Positions 36,244-49,416 of a stretch of DNA of 64,000 nt are shown here, in pieces. Within the stretch, counting starts at the first letter, position 1, and every line of letters starts with the position of its first letter. Origin of the DNA: Hirudinaria manillensis (taxonomy: Eukaryota; Annelida; Clitellata; Hirudinida; Hirudinidae); assembly GCA_034509925.1 (NCBI GenBank), contig CM067536.1:6275501-6339500 (forward strand), in the 5' to 3' direction. The notes beneath the pieces are model-generated. The model saw only the letters and a program-made list of their open reading frames with translations. It was not told the DNA's origin and made no database searches. Made by a program: the position numbers and the translations under genes.

Positions 36244-36867
36244 CTATTTTGTTCATGATTTCGTTCATTGTTCATTACTTTGTTCATAAATTATTCAACT
36301 TTAAATAGATGATTTGAAAAGGGATAGTCATTTAGTTAGAATTCTATTTGAACTTTTATCAATCTAATTAATTAGTTTATTATTTTGTTATTCGTTGAAG
36401 GTTTATTTATGTTAAAGTAGTATTTATTTTTTCCTCTATTCGCTGATTTTGATAAGATCAGTTCTATGTAGACCTCCAAGTCTAGTCATACATGGATGTG
36501 TGCGTGAACAAACTCGTTCTACACGCACACATGGCAATCACACGTGCTCAGAATCATTCCTGGAAGTGAACCGAATTCTGGACTCATTAGAAAGTTTTGC
36601 AAGATGGTGAGTAAGTGAGCGCAAGGAGGTGGAGCTGTTTATCCACTCCTGATAAACTCTCTTCCACAGTCGATGTTTGCATCGAGGAACTTGTTGTTGT
36701 TGTTGTTCGTTCTTGGTCGTGTTGAAGTGTTTTCGTAACAACAACATCGGCATAATTACAATCATTTTTTGGTTAACTGATTAATAAGCAGAGGCTTACT
36801 TAATTTTTTTTTCTTTCATTGAGTTGATTTCTTTCATGTTTTCTCCATTCTTCCTCGATCGCCAGCC

Positions 36868-39800
36868 ATGACCTCAGATCTTCAAGCCAGTGGATTACGG
36901 CACCTGGTCGATGAGATACAGGAGCACTTTCTACTTTGCCAGATTTGCAGAAAGTCCTACAACAGACCCAAAAATCTCTCGTGTCTTCACACCTTTTGCC
37001 TCAAGTGCATCGAAACAGCCCACGAAAACGAGGTCTCCAGCAAGAAGTATGGCGACCCCAGGGAGGTCACATGTCCCATTTGCCTCAAGAAGTCCCAACT
37101 TCCGGTCGGCGGACCGCGGAACTTGATGGACAACTTTCTAGTCTTGAACCTCTCAGAACTTGTGGAGAAACAAAAGTCCTCGGTGGAGGAAACTCCGCAG
37201 TTGATGTGCGACATCTGCAGGGAAAACAATCCAGCCCTTGAGCACAAGAAGGACTCGAGACAGGAAAAGGTTCAACAACAAGAGCAACAACAACAACAGC
37301 AACAACGTCAACCCAAACCTTTGAAGAGAAAGTCTTTCATGAGTTCTAGTTTCGCTCTCAGCATTTTATCGGACAAGCATTACGAGACAGGAAAGAGAAG
37401 TGCCGACGTTGACGACGACGACGACGAAGACGACAAGGACGACGATGAGGCCACTCAGTGCAACGGGGAGGTGACAGATGAGGAGGCCAAGGACACAGTC
37501 GATCATAACCACTTGGTAAACGGAGGAAGTCAATCAGAGTCTGAGTCAGAGGGTCAGAAAGTGGCTGTTTCCAAATGTCTTGAGTGCAACAAGTTGCTGT
37601 GTTCAAGTTGCATCAAGAAGCACCAAAGCATGAAAGTGACGAGCAGGCATTCGATGATCGACGTTGAAACCGAGAAGGATGTCGAGTGCAAGGAACATCC
37701 TGGAGAAGCAGTTAGGTTGGTCTCGAAGGAACCACTGACTAACTAATCAACCAATTAACCAACTGATTATTAAAAATACCAGCAAATTAAAATTATTTCT
37801 TTTTTAAACACAGAATTTAGATTTATATAAACTAACTTAGTAATGAACTGACAATACTATCAAATTAAAGCCTTATATATTCAAGTAGGAATAAATTTAT
37901 ATTTTACAATAATAGTGAATGCTGGAAACATTACAGAGCATTGGTGAGCAATTATTGAAATTACATTGTAACCTAAACGTTTTATAAATAAACACTAGAA
38001 GCATCACAATTCTTAGCTGCGCGCATGAAAACATTTCTGATTTACAACTGAATCGATTATCGAATTAGTGATTTCTTTATTCTTGCAACTTTCAGATTTT
38101 TCTGCGATCCTTGCCAAACGTGCGTCTGCGTTCTCTGTGCTTTCAACACCCACAGAGAACACGACGTCGAGCACTTCTCCGACGCTGCCGTCAAACATCG
38201 AGAGCCGCTGAAGTCGCTCATAAAGGTCTGCGAGGAAAAGGTCACGGAGTTGAAGGACACTTTCCAAGACATCTCGCGACTGGAGAAGAATCTCCGGGAG
38301 ACTGAGGAGAAGATACGAGAAGCATCCTCGAACCTGGTGATGCAAATCAGACAACAGGAACGACAACTCATCGAGAAGTTGAGGCTGGATGTCGATGCCA
38401 GGATTTTTGATTTCATCGACAATAAGAAGGACTTGAATCTCCAGGTTGATTACTGATTTTTCTGATTTAAAATTGAATTTTATTGATTTTTTTAAATTTT
38501 AAACGCAAGGATTTATGTCAAAAATTTTAATTCATGTAGCTTAAAACATATTTAAAGTTTTTTTTTATTGAAATTCTTTATCCTGCCATAACCTTTGAGC
38601 GTCAATTTACTTATAAATATGCATTGGCTTAATAGCATCATCAATTTCAATAGCTAGGTTATTAATAATACTTATTATAATAAACTATTTGTGACTCATT
38701 TTATAATAAATTTACAGCATTTCTATTTACAATCCTTTCTTCATTTGCTAGGACTTATTCCTAGATGTAAATATTATTTCCTAATAAATGTTTTATTATT
38801 AAAGACCTGCGAGTACTTAACAACAACTTTACGTGAATGAATAAGCTCGTAACCATTAATATTAAATTATTTATTTATCATTATCATCATCGTCGGAATG
38901 TAGCTTCGCAGCCAATCGGGCTCAGCAGAAATACAAGCTTCAGTTACGTGGTTCACGAGAAGATGGATTTCTTCATTCATTCCATTGCATTCCATCCATC
39001 CGTCAAAACTATTTATAGATTCTCTCTCGTACGATGTTCAATTGAAAAGGAAGCAATGATTTCACCATCTCATCATCACAGATGTTATTCCACGATCAAT
39101 ATTTATCTGTGCAAAATTGTAGTGCTTTAAATAAATTAGTTAAATTAACTAATTTATTTATTAATTTATTTATTTATTAATCTGTGATTAGTGGCGAATT
39201 AGTGGTTTCTGTGAGTAATTATTAATCTGATATGGTTTTATAGTTAATTTCTTGAAATTGTAATAATAATATATTTAAAAAATAGACTCTAAAAAAGTAA
39301 TATTTATAATTATTTTAATACATTAACTGATGTTATGTGTTCATTTCAAATTCAAAAATTTCAAATTATTATGTTAAAATAAGTTTCTTATTGGGGACAA
39401 TTCTTTGAAATATTGTGTTACATAACTACTTCACTTGGAACATTTGGAGTTGTTCCAAAAGATTCGAAAATTATGTTCTGCAACTTTTGCCAATAATTGT
39501 TTTTTTAATGTTTATAATTACTTTCCCTTTTTTTCATTATTGAGTTAAGTTGTTGTCAAAAACTGATTTTAAATACTAAACCATAAAAACAAATAATATC
39601 AACTACTAAAATAATTACTTCAATTTTATCTCACATATGCTTCAATACTGCTTCAATAAGTTTCCCCTTACCATCTACCTTTCACTTCTATTAATATCCT
39701 AGACAGTATGATTATAATTATATAAAAATAATTAATAATTTATTGTCATTAATTCCAAAATTCAGATGGAGACCTTGCACAACACCTGCTGTTTGGCAAA

Positions 39801-39999
39801 CATCGTGGTCGATTCCAACGACGTCGAGATGTTGTTGTTGAAGAAGGAAGTCGAAGAAAAACTGACCAGCCTCAGCCTCGTGGGTCTGAAGGAGTTGCCA
39901 GAGGGGGCATTGAAAGGGGAGTTGGTCTTCACCCCTGGACAGGCCAACCTCGGTGACGTGGTCAGGGTTCTGTCAGAGACGACAGAGGAGGAAAGATGA
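36868..39999 (+). CDS. TRIM-family RING/B-box/coiled-coil protein (candidate E3 ubiquitin ligase)
   Basis: Three exons, 36868-37715, 38096-38444 and 39766-39999, in phase: 1431 nt, 476 residues. RING finger at about 20-85 (CQIC, CLHTFCLKC, CPIC). The first B-box begins MCDIC at 113-117, but its next Cys pair (CLEC) is at 237-240, followed by LCSSC and K-H-Q----H spacing. About 120 residues rich in Gln (QEQQ runs), Ser and Asp/Glu sit inside this zinc-binding loop, where about 7-11 are usual. B-box 2 is at about 273-312 (CKEHPGEAV, FFCDPC, CVLCAFNTHREH), split by intron 1. A coiled coil runs to about 400. Residues 400-476 form a short tail (LVFTPGQANLGDVV) with no NHL, B30.2 or filamin domain. 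Architecture suggests a RING-type E3 of the TRIM2/3/56-like kind. Confidence 0.88.
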
Positions 40000-42233
40000 A
40001 ACACGTTTCGAGTTATTTTTGTTTCTCTTGTAATAGGCGCTTCGTCGTGGGGTTGTTTAATTTTTTTGTTTAATTATTTTTGTGATGTAAACATATTTCG
40101 TGGTGGTTTTATTTAAAAAAAGGGAATTTTTTTATTTTAAAAAGAGGAGATCCTGATGAGTTTTAAAGTTATCTCGGATAGCAATTTTTGCACTCATGAT
40201 TTTTCCTGAATTTCATTTTCCAAAATCGCCCGTACGAATGCTTTTCCAGCTCCAACACGAAGATTCATTTCTTTCCAACAACTGCAGATGATTCACTCCG
40301 ACAGTTGATGTACTTTTTCCATCATAAATCAACTCTCATTTCGAGTCGTAACATGTCGAACGTGGTCCTAATTCTTGCTTTCTGTTACGAAGTGTCTTTC
40401 AGTTACGCGTACCTCCTCTGGATTTCAAACGATTTCGTGCCACAACAACCTTGGCCATTGGCAGTCTTATGCTTTTGAAAGAATATAAATTAACTGCTTT
40501 TGCAAAATAACAATTCAATTTATTACTAAAGAATTGTTATAATAACTAGGTTTTTGACTTCAGGATTTAATGAATATCGATAAAATAATATTTATAAAGC
40601 AAGGAATGCTCTTGAAATTACATCATTTGAGATCCACGCTACGGCCTATTATTTTTGCGTTCGATCCTCCTCTAAATATTAAATAGGAGCCAAGCGTTGC
40701 GTTGGAAACGTTCCTAGAATTCCAAGGCTTGAAAATACGAGGTCATGCAAGGCTACACAACGTTAGAAATCGGAATCGACATTATTCACTATTTTATTAT
40801 TTTATTTATTTTACTTATTATTGTTACAACAAGCAAGGAACAACAAAAACAACCGACATGGTTTTTGTTTTTGATGTATGGCCTAGGAATTTTGAGAAGC
40901 AACAAATTTGGGTTTTCCTAATTTGTTAGTTAATTGCCATCAATGACTTAGCTCCCAATTTTACGTGAAGATAAGATAATAAGGCAAACAGTAGCGGAAG
41001 CCAATCACACCTCTTCGAGTTCTTACCTTATCATTAGCATAGCAATGCAACATTGTCTTTCGAGTGCCTGAGTCAAGCTCTCATGTCATACAAAAAAGTT
41101 GAGGTGTTCAATTCCCGTCTTGACCATTTACAGTCGAATTTCAGATAACATGATTACAAGAACAATCATTTAGATTATTTGTAATTTATATAAAACAAAT
41201 ACATAATAAATTATAAAATACATTGGAGCTGCTACAATATCATACCCATTGGCCAAGCATGCAAACTGATACCAATGCATCACAAGTTTGTAATACCTGT
41301 AATAGTTCACTTGCTGTGTGATATAAAGGGCTGCTTATTTCATCTGAAAGGGATCCACTTTGATCTGATATCAAGCCCGAATATGCCTATACTACATACT
41401 AAAATTGTGCTTTAAGATATTGTCTATTAACCCTTGAATGGGGATAACCAAAGTTTCCTTTTTGAAATCTTAGAATCTCTTTTTTGACTTCTGTCATGAG
41501 TTCCGTGATAATTTTCATGATAATTATCTTCAACAGGTATGTGATAAGGGCGTCCAAATAAGAGAAAAGCCTCTTTTCCACGAAAGTTCGAGAAACGTGG
41601 GGTAAATTTGTTAGGCAATAAAGTTATTGACAGACATGTTCATAAAACTTACAGATATCTTTTAGCAATCATAAAGTTACGTGCAGTATGTAAAACCTAT
41701 GATATGCAACGTACACATTGTAAAATCCCGAGTTGATAATAAACGTACATTTCATTGCAATTCCTTCATTTAAGTATTAACATTATCACTAGACAGTACT
41801 GTACTAGATATGGAGAACTTCTGTGGTGCAATGGGAAAATAAAAATAGCACCATCTCTGCTTGGGATTAGCAGACTAAAAATAATTATCCCAAACAGTTT
41901 TCCAAAAATTGAACACCACTGATTCACATTTATTTGAGGAGTCCCAACTTAGACAAATAGGTTTATAATTTAGCATTCGTAGCACGTAACGTTATTTCAT
42001 CAACTTCTTTGTCTGAGCAGATATAACAGGCTCATTAATGGTCATTTGGATAGAGCCATTAGAATTAATTGGCAGTAATGTTGGAAGCCAGACGTTGCCT
42101 TATAAGATCTCTCAAAAACTGCTAAAGTTAGGATGTTGTTGTGAAGAAAATATACATTTCATAGCAGTTTTTAAGCGATTCATTTAAATCATTTAAAACA
42201 TCAACTTTACATCGTTGAATAACAACTCATAAA
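40000..42233. other. TRIM 3' flank and upstream region of receptor A1
   Basis: No complete gene. Blocks here recur at about 52430-53400 and 59210-60240 (for example AATATCGATAAAATA and CTTGCTGTGTGATAT), defining an ancestral TRIM-3'-end/receptor block. A piece at about 41385-41620 has no counterpart in the other copies. It carries two overlapping open minus-strand readings of about 60 codons, which I do not recognise. Confidence 0.5.
42101..42106 (+). promoter_or_regulatory. conserved TATA-like core promoter of the A receptors
   Basis: TTGCCTTATAAGATCTCTC lies about 130 bp before the ATG. Matching elements are at 43947 (TTGCTTTATAAGATCTCC), 53327 (TTGCCTTATAAGAT) and 60158 (TTGCCTTATAATATCTCTC). 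Each is preceded by ATTAATTGGC about 35 bp upstream. Confidence 0.6.
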
Positions 42234-43619
42234 ATGAATACAAGTTTGTTCGAAAATGTAAACACGTCAACGACGTTTTCAAGAAATTCAAGTTCAAACT
42301 TCTCGGTGTTTGTGACGAGGTCAGGACCTTACGTGAGAGAAATCCACTCAACCATTGGCTTCATTGCATTCTTTACCAACTTTTTGGTTATTTGCGTTTT
42401 TCTAGCTTGTAGAAAATCGCTCGGAAAACAGATGACAACAGTCAGTAGTAATTTCCACATAACTTGGCAGGTTCTTACGTTATTTGCTATGAATACACTA
42501 ATTCAATATTTGATAATATTAATTACATAATATTGCCGATTTTTAAGTAATAAATAATACTTTTATAAGTATTCCTATGCAAAAGAACTGTGAAAATTAG
42601 GAAAACTGACCTAACAGTCGCTGATCAAAGGTGAGAGGAAGCCATAGCTCCTCGTGGTGTAGAAAGTCCTTATTTTTTAAGTATTGGCAACTGCGGAAAC
42701 ATATTTAACTTAAAGTTAATTAAAAGCTTATTTATTATTTCTCAAACAGTCCTGCGTTGATGCAACAATTGGATTGATCCTCATCCTTAACATGTACTTG
42801 GAGGACGACGGAACCCCAAGGTACGTGATGGGAAACATTGGACATGAATTCGTTTGCCGACTCTGGAACAGCAAATTGATTTTGTCGTCTGCTATGGACA
42901 TGTCAGCTTTTGCAGTTCTGATGTTGAATTTTGAAAGATATTTGGCCGTGGTCCATCCAATACACCATAGAACAAAGTTTGCCAAAAACAGACGATTGTC
43001 GATGGTTATGATCGCAATCACTATCTGCGTAACAGTTATGTACAGATTATCTTTCGGTATTTTAACCTGCCGCATACTTAGCGATGGAAGATGTGCTGCC
43101 TTCATAGAAAGAATCAGTTCAACTTATCAGATGTTTATGGGAGTGTCAACCTTTCTCCTCAACTATGTCATACCTTTTTCACTCACTTTCTTCTTTTACA
43201 TCAGCATGGCCCACAAATTGCACCAAAAAATTGCACCCGAACAACAGAAAGTCAGTGAAATTGCTTGCGTAAGTTCATCGAACGGTTTTAATATTTCGGA
43301 AGAAAAGAACGCACAGAAAAACGATGCCCAAGATGGTAACTTTGACCTTGTGAAGACTAGAAACAACATACTGAGGACATCATTGCTTTTATCCATTTCA
43401 TTCATCGTTTGTTGGTCAACTAATCAGTTCTATAGATTTTTATATTACTTTGGAATGATACCTTTGGGCGAACTTATCCCTTTGTACCATTTCTCAGTTT
43501 CTATGGTGTTTGCAAACAGCTGCATCAATCCATTCATATATTGTCTCAAGTACAAACCATTTCAACAGTCCGTAAAAGGTATTTGGTTATCTCTCGTCAA
43601 GATGATTCGAAAATCTTGA
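42234..43619 (+). CDS. rhodopsin-class GPCR, subfamily A, copy A1
   Basis: Two exons, 42234-42470 and 42750-43619, joined in phase 0: 368 residues. The extracellular N-terminus has several N-x-S/T glycosylation sites. TM1 is in exon 1 (FIAFFTNFLVICVFL), TM2 is split by the intron (HITWQ|SCVDATIG), and TM3 ends LNFERYLAVVHP (E/DRY motif). TM5 holds the VIPFSL Pro. TM6 reads CWSTNQ, so the CWxP proline is missing. TM7 ends NPFIY (NPxxY). The ICL3 is long and polar, and the C-tail is short. Ligand unknown; the receptor is probably lineage-specific. Its first exon shows 'TN' where 'GN' is usual in TM1. Confidence 0.92.
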
Positions 43620-44088
43620 ATACCGGACTTATTTGTGTTTTTAGCAATTCAGTGATAAGAACATATTGGTGTTACATCAGTTGCTTTAGTTGTTGTCATA
43701 TTTGTTTGTGCTTGAGACAGAAAATTGCTTTTATTTTATGCATTTCCTATTAATTTTCCAATAATGATGCACATTGATTTGATGAATCCTAATTTAGACA
43801 AATACCCGAAAAATTCATCACACGTTGTCACGTAGCTTTAATCCATCAACTTATGCATGGTCTGAGAAAATAAATTACTCTTACTAATGGTGATTTGGCT
43901 GGTAATTGAAATTAATTGGCTGCAGTTTTGAAGCTAGACATTGCTTTATAAGATCTCCAAAATTCGTGAAGACAGTATATTAATGTGATGAATGTATTTC
44001 TCTCACAATATATTTATAATCGTTTCAGTTAAAATTTAAAAAGATTAAAATATTTATTTGACTTTAATTTAATTCTATTTAAAAAAAA
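43620..44088. other. A1-A2 intergenic and A2 promoter
   Basis: Holds the A1 3' UTR and the conserved TATA-like element of A2 at 43947-43952. Confidence 0.5.
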
Positions 44089-45446
44089 ATGAATTCTAGT
44101 TTGTTTGAAAATGTTACCACTACTGCGGTTTTACCAAGAAATTCAAACATCACGGTGTTTGCAACGTGGACGGTTCCATACATGAAGGACGTCTATGCAA
44201 CCATTGGTTTTATTGCATTCTTTGGAAATTTTTTGGTTCTTTCTGTTTTTTTAGCTTTTAGAAAGTCGCTTGGAAAACAACTGACTACAGTTAGCAGTAA
44301 CTTCCACATAACTTGGCAGGTTATAATTGCAATTATTAAGTTATGATCTGAATTAGTTCAAAGTAATTTTACAAGAAGTTTGAAATGATAGTTTTATAAA
44401 AATGTTTTCTGCATGTACATCTCTGCAAACCCCAGATTTTGTAAAAACACCTCTCTAACAAATGTTGAATAAATTTTACGCTTAAATATTTAAACAAGAG
44501 TCGATGATAAATTATGAGTTATTATTAGACAATAAAAACTCAATTAAAAGTTAATTCAATATTAATTTATCAAAAGTCCTGCGTTGATGCAACAATTGGA
44601 TTGATCCTCATCCTAAACATGCAAACGGAGGACGATGGAACTCCAAGATACGTCATGGGAAACATTGGACACGAAATCGTTTGCCGCCTCTGGAACAGCA
44701 AAGTCATTTTGTCGTCTGCCATGGACATGTCGGCTCTGGCAGTTCTGATGTTGAATTTCGAAAGATATTTGGCCGTGGTCCATCCAATACACCATAGGAC
44801 AAAGTTTGCCAAAAACAGACGATTGTCGATGGTTATGATCGCAATCACTATCTGCGTAACAGTTATGTACAGATTATCTTTCGGTATTTTAACCTGCCGC
44901 ATACTTAGCGATGGAAGATGTGCTGCCTTCATAGAAAGAATCAGTTCAACTTATCAGATGTTTATGGGAGTGTCAACCTTTCTCCTCAACTATGTCATAC
45001 CTTTTTCACTCACTTTCTTCTTTTACATCAGCATGGCCCACAAATTGCACCAAAAAATTGCACCCGAACAACAGAAAGTCAGTGAAATTGCTTGCGTAAG
45101 TTCATCGAACGGTTTTAATATTTCGGAAGAAAAGAACGCACAGAAAAACGATGCCCAAGATGGTAACTTTGACCTTGTGAAAGCTAGAAACAACATACTG
45201 AAGACATCGCTGCTTTTATCCATTTCATTCATCGTTTGCTGGTCAACTAATCAATTCTATAGGATTTTATATTACTTCGGAGTGATATCTTTGGGTGGAC
45301 ACCTTTCTTTATACTATTTCTCAGTGTCTATGGTATTTGCAAACAGCTGTATCAATCCATTCATATATTGTCTCAAGTACAAGCCATTCCAACACTCGGT
45401 GAAGTGTATCTGGTTATCTCTGATGAAGATGATACGAAAATCGTGA
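44089..45446 (+). CDS. rhodopsin-class GPCR, subfamily A, copy A2
   Basis: Exons 44089-44319 and 44577-45446, phase 0, 366 residues. Same layout as A1: glycosylated N-terminus, TM1 with the usual GN (FFGNFLVLSVFL), ERY after TM3, CWSTNQ in TM6 (no CWxP proline) and NPFIY in TM7. From TM4 through ICL3 it is identical at the nucleotide level to A1 (44799-45181 against 42972-43354), while intron and flanks differ strongly. Confidence 0.92.
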
Positions 45447-46649
45447 ATACACAATTAAACTGTGCTTGTACCAATTCAATAAGAACATCTTCGTGTTACA
45501 TCAGTTGCTTTTGACGATATCATTGTTGTTATTTTTTTTCTGTGTTTCTGGCAGAAAATTGCTTGTAATTTCAAGGAAATAGTGGAATTTCGAGGGAAAT
45601 CCTAATTTGGAATTTTGTTGATTATCCTATCAGCTAAATTGTATTAGATTCTTTTTAAAAAATTAAAAGATAATGTCATTAATATTCATATAAATAAATC
45701 TGATTACAATTCAATTTGTCAAATTTACCAAAAATTCATTTTATAATTTTTTTTTTGATGAAACTCCATGAATTTTGTTCCGTTTATTTTAATTTCACTT
45801 ATTACACGATTTAAAATATTTTCAAACAATAAAGAAATACTAAACTGCTCAATTTGTCATGTTCCTTTCGACGGTCATAGAATCATCCGAAATAATTATT
45901 TAATTAATTTTAACAATGGAATGGAGAAGTAACAAGACGGACGACAAAAGCTCCCCAAAAGCTACGTGACCAATTAACATGATCCACCTAATTGGATCCC
46001 AATTTGAGTATAAATTTGAAATGATTTATTGCTTGCATTAAAAGATTTTCTAAAGTTTATTAATCTTTAATGTTGACTTTCTTAATCGGTTGGTTTAACT
46101 TTTTTGCCGCATTTGATGTCAACGTATTTTATCATTATTAATGAAGAATAAACTTTTGACATGATCTTGGAAATTTTAAAATAAAATGTCTATTATGTTT
46201 CAAAGTTTTAAGTAAAGTGATTGCAAGTGATTAAACACTGTTTAATTCATTTAACTTCATGAGTTTAGCAAGGAGCTAATAAAATAGTTTTATTATAAAT
46301 TTTAAAAAGTGAACATGCCGGATTTTTTTGAAGCAAACAAATATAGTGAAAATGTTAAAATATCGCAAAATATTATGTGAAAATATTATATTCATTATAT
46401 GGCAAGCGAATTACCCTAGGAAAACATTGAGATTTTAGGTTATTAACAATTGGTATAAACGTATAAAAACCTATTTCAAAACAAAATAGCTTTAAAATAT
46501 TTGGGAATGTGACATTTGTTGGGGTGAAATATGTAAAAAAAAAATTACTTCTACCGAATAAATACATATGTTCGAGAAACAGTTATTTAGGCTATAGACG
46601 TAGTTCAAAATAATCTGAAAATATACAAAATATTCATCGCCAGGTTGAA
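45447..46649. other. A2-B1 intergenic and B-type promoter block
   Basis: No coding exon. 45889-46022 is a conserved block (CGTGACCAATTAACATG, then a TATAAATTT) repeated almost perfectly at 62386-62519 and less well at about 56545-56690. Confidence 0.5.
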
Positions 46650-47832
46650 ATGAATTGTTGCATGGTCAATTCATCAGTTCAGTTCTTAAACTTTTCAACT
46701 TCCAATTTAACCACTTTCAACTTCACCTTCGTTCCGCAAGTCACTTCGTGGGAAGTCAAGCTGTCTTATAACATTATGGGGGTCATTGGGTTCATTCTGA
46801 ACTCTTTTGTTGCTGGTGTTTTCGTGGCATTTGGGAATTTAAATCAAAAACAGGGCACCACCTCCAGCAGTAACTTCCTCATCTTCATGCAGGTTCGGAA
46901 GTGTTATTATTTTTATTATAAACTTTGATATTAGAAGCCTTAGAAGCGCTTGAAGTTTGACCCAAATTGGGGCCAAAATTGTTGTAATTATTTAATCTGA
47001 GTAATTGTATTCCATTTCTTAAATAAATTTTAAGGCCTGTGTCGATGGAGTTGTTGCACTTCTGCTCGTTTTGAACACGGACATCGAAGATGACGGAAGC
47101 AAGAAATTAACTTCTGGAAACTTTATAGACGAACTGTTGTGTCGCTTGTGGTACAACAAGACTATTCAGGTTGTGGGTTTGTATGTTTCCATCTGTTCCA
47201 TTCTCACATTGAATTTTGAAAGATACCTGGCCGTGGTTTATCCCATCTTCCACAAGGCCAAATTCGTGCAGACTAGGACCTATTCGGTGGTGATGTTCGT
47301 TACTTCATTGGCTTTAGGATTTGCTTATCAAATTCCGTATGGCATTTTGACGTCAACAGTTTCCGCGAATGGTAGGTGCTCCCCTTATTCAATCAATATG
47401 AGCAAAGGCTTTAAAGAGTCTGTAGGGATGCTTGCATTTGCTTTTGAATATTTATGTCCACTTGGTTTCAATATATTCCTGTATTTGAGTATGGCTATCC
47501 AGTTGCACCATAAAATTAAGCCTCAAAGCTCGTACGAAAGTTCCTCGGATGATGGTATCGACATGGTAAGGGCAAGAAACAATGTTTTGAAAACTAGTCT
47601 TTTGTTGACCGTTTTCTTCATTTTGTGTTGGAGTCCTTATCAGTTTTGTCGCATTTTGTACTTCTTTGATCGTGTTTCTCTTATCAGCATTGCACAATTC
47701 TTCAACTTCACTGTTTTTATGGTCCATTCAAATTGTTGCGTCAATCCCTGCATTTATTTCTTCAAATACAAACCATTTCACAAATGTGCCAAAGAATTTC
47801 TGATCAAATTGAAATCGTTCTTTAAACGATGA
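46650..47832 (+). CDS. rhodopsin-class GPCR, subfamily B, copy B1
   Basis: Exons 46650-46892 and 47035-47832, phase 0, 346 residues. The N-terminus has several N-x-S/T sites. TM1 reads VIGFILNSFVAGVFV. The intron falls at the same place as in subfamily A (IFMQ|ACVDGVV). TM3 ends LNFERYLAVVYP. TM6 keeps the canonical CWSPYQ and TM7 ends NPCIY. ICL3 is shorter than in A. This is the only fully intact B receptor in the window. Confidence 0.92.
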
Positions 47833-49416
47833 TTACCAGCTGCTTTAAATGTCGCCCGCCTCCTCAATTAGGGACTTAGCGTCAAGACTATTAAATAACA
47901 TTATTTATTCACATATGTTTGAATGTCAAATTTGATTTTAATGCTAAAAAATTTTTCGGACTTAAAATTGAAATTGAACTTTCAGTAAGACACTTTTACG
48001 AATGTTTCAAATGAAGATAAAGCCATTAAATTTCTCAAAATGAACAATTATTGTGTTGCTAATTAAAATAGAATCTTCTGAAATCGTGATCGTATTTTGT
48101 ATTTTTAGCTTTTAAATAAAGAAATAAAAAGAAATATTTTCATTGTCAGAGTCTCAAAAGGTTTTGTTTTCTGCTTTGTCTTTAATTTTCTGTTGCTTCA
48201 ATTAAAGACGACTAATTAACAGAAGCACAATGGCTGATAGCCTTAAATTTAAATTTGAAATTTTTTTATTAAAACGTGGTCTTCACAGAAAAAATGTTAA
48301 CCCACAAGCGGGTAATTAGACGACCTTTGAACCTTTTACTTAATAAATTAAGTGGATAAGCTGACTAATAAACAAACAAGAGTAATAACACCGAAGTCGA
48401 GAATAGTAACAGAGCTCAAAATAAATTCTCATCCGAAGATAAAGCTGCATTTTTGTGTTTATACCTGCTTAAGAAATCCTATGTAAGCTATTCGGAAGTG
48501 GAGCAATATTGTGAGTCCGAGAGGAATGAAACATTCGAGAATTACTGGGAAACTTTCACTGAATTTTTCGTAACCTACGCTTAGACAGGAAAAGAAAATC
48601 CTACACTATTTCACTACTTGAGATTCTAGAAGATATGATTGTTGACGATGTTCAGGCAAAGGATACTGGATAAATGATGATCGAGTATTTCCTCGTCTGT
48701 GAAAACTTCACCTTGTGAAATATTGATTGGACGACTGACATGTTCCTTTCAAAGTTGAGAGCCAAGAGTGAGAAGGTTGATGTGGTTAAAACAGTACAAG
48801 CAGTTAAAACAGTACCATTTTAAATATGAGCTCCTAAAAGAAACTGAATCTCACATAAACAGGTATGGTGTCACTATTTGTTACATGTGGTATTTGTGGT
48901 TAGCAGAAGCAGAGCCATTGTTGCATATTTGCAGCCCTGAATTGGTTCAGTTTTTTTTTATTTAATTAACTTTTACTTTATTTTAAAATTACTTGAAAAA
49001 TATTGCATATTAATTAATGACATTTTAGGTAACCAGGCGAAAGTAGAACTCATTTGCAATATCTTGACGACATTTGGTGACATCTGGTGACTATTTAAAT
49101 ATCGAAGTGCTTAAAGACGAGATAAATATACTTATTTAGAAGTTTATCTTATTACTAGAAATAAAAGATACCTCTCCATGAGACGAAAATCTCCTAACCT
49201 GTCAATAACTGTGGAAAGGGCAGCTAGCAGTGGTTTATCAAACCAAGAAAATCTGAAAGTTTATTGCCCAATGTGCTCTTATAGTTGCATAAATAATAAG
49301 GTATTGTTTTAGCGATTACAGTTCAAGCGAAACATGATAATATGAAAAATGTAAATTGGCGAAAGCCAGGTCATTTCATAAAACAGTTGGTATTCCACTG
49401 CAGCGCTGAGATTTAA
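47833..49416. other. B1 3' flank with antisense receptor relic
   Basis: The block around 48055-48150 (ATCTTCTGAAATCGTGATCGTATTTTG) recurs at about 50470, 57485 and 63290. The antisense relic inside this interval is listed separately. Confidence 0.5.
48430..48800 (-). pseudogene. antisense type C GPCR relic 1
   Basis: The sequence parallels 57785-58480 and, in part, the minus-strand receptor at 63623. The stretch around TM3 (complement of CTTTCAAAGTTGAGAGCCA) and around TM5 is recognisable. The ICL3-to-C-terminus portion is missing, and the reading frames are broken. Confidence 0.6.

Larger units (their letters stand above)
33968..36867. other. gene-poor interval rich in microsatellites
   Basis: No gene supported. 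It contains the ATT/AAT, CAA and GAT/GAC tracts listed separately. A short ATG-initiated basic stretch at 34748-34840 is too short to call. Confidence 0.5.

Noticed and set aside
36020-36289. Poly-Asp reading
   Set aside because: It is a GAT/GAC repeat without supporting exon structure.
42728-43105. Minus-strand open frames inside the receptor genes (also 44570-44932, 47452-47727 and 49726-50136)
   Set aside because: They are shadows of conserved GPCR codons. The plus frames carry ERY, NPxxY and phase-matched introns.
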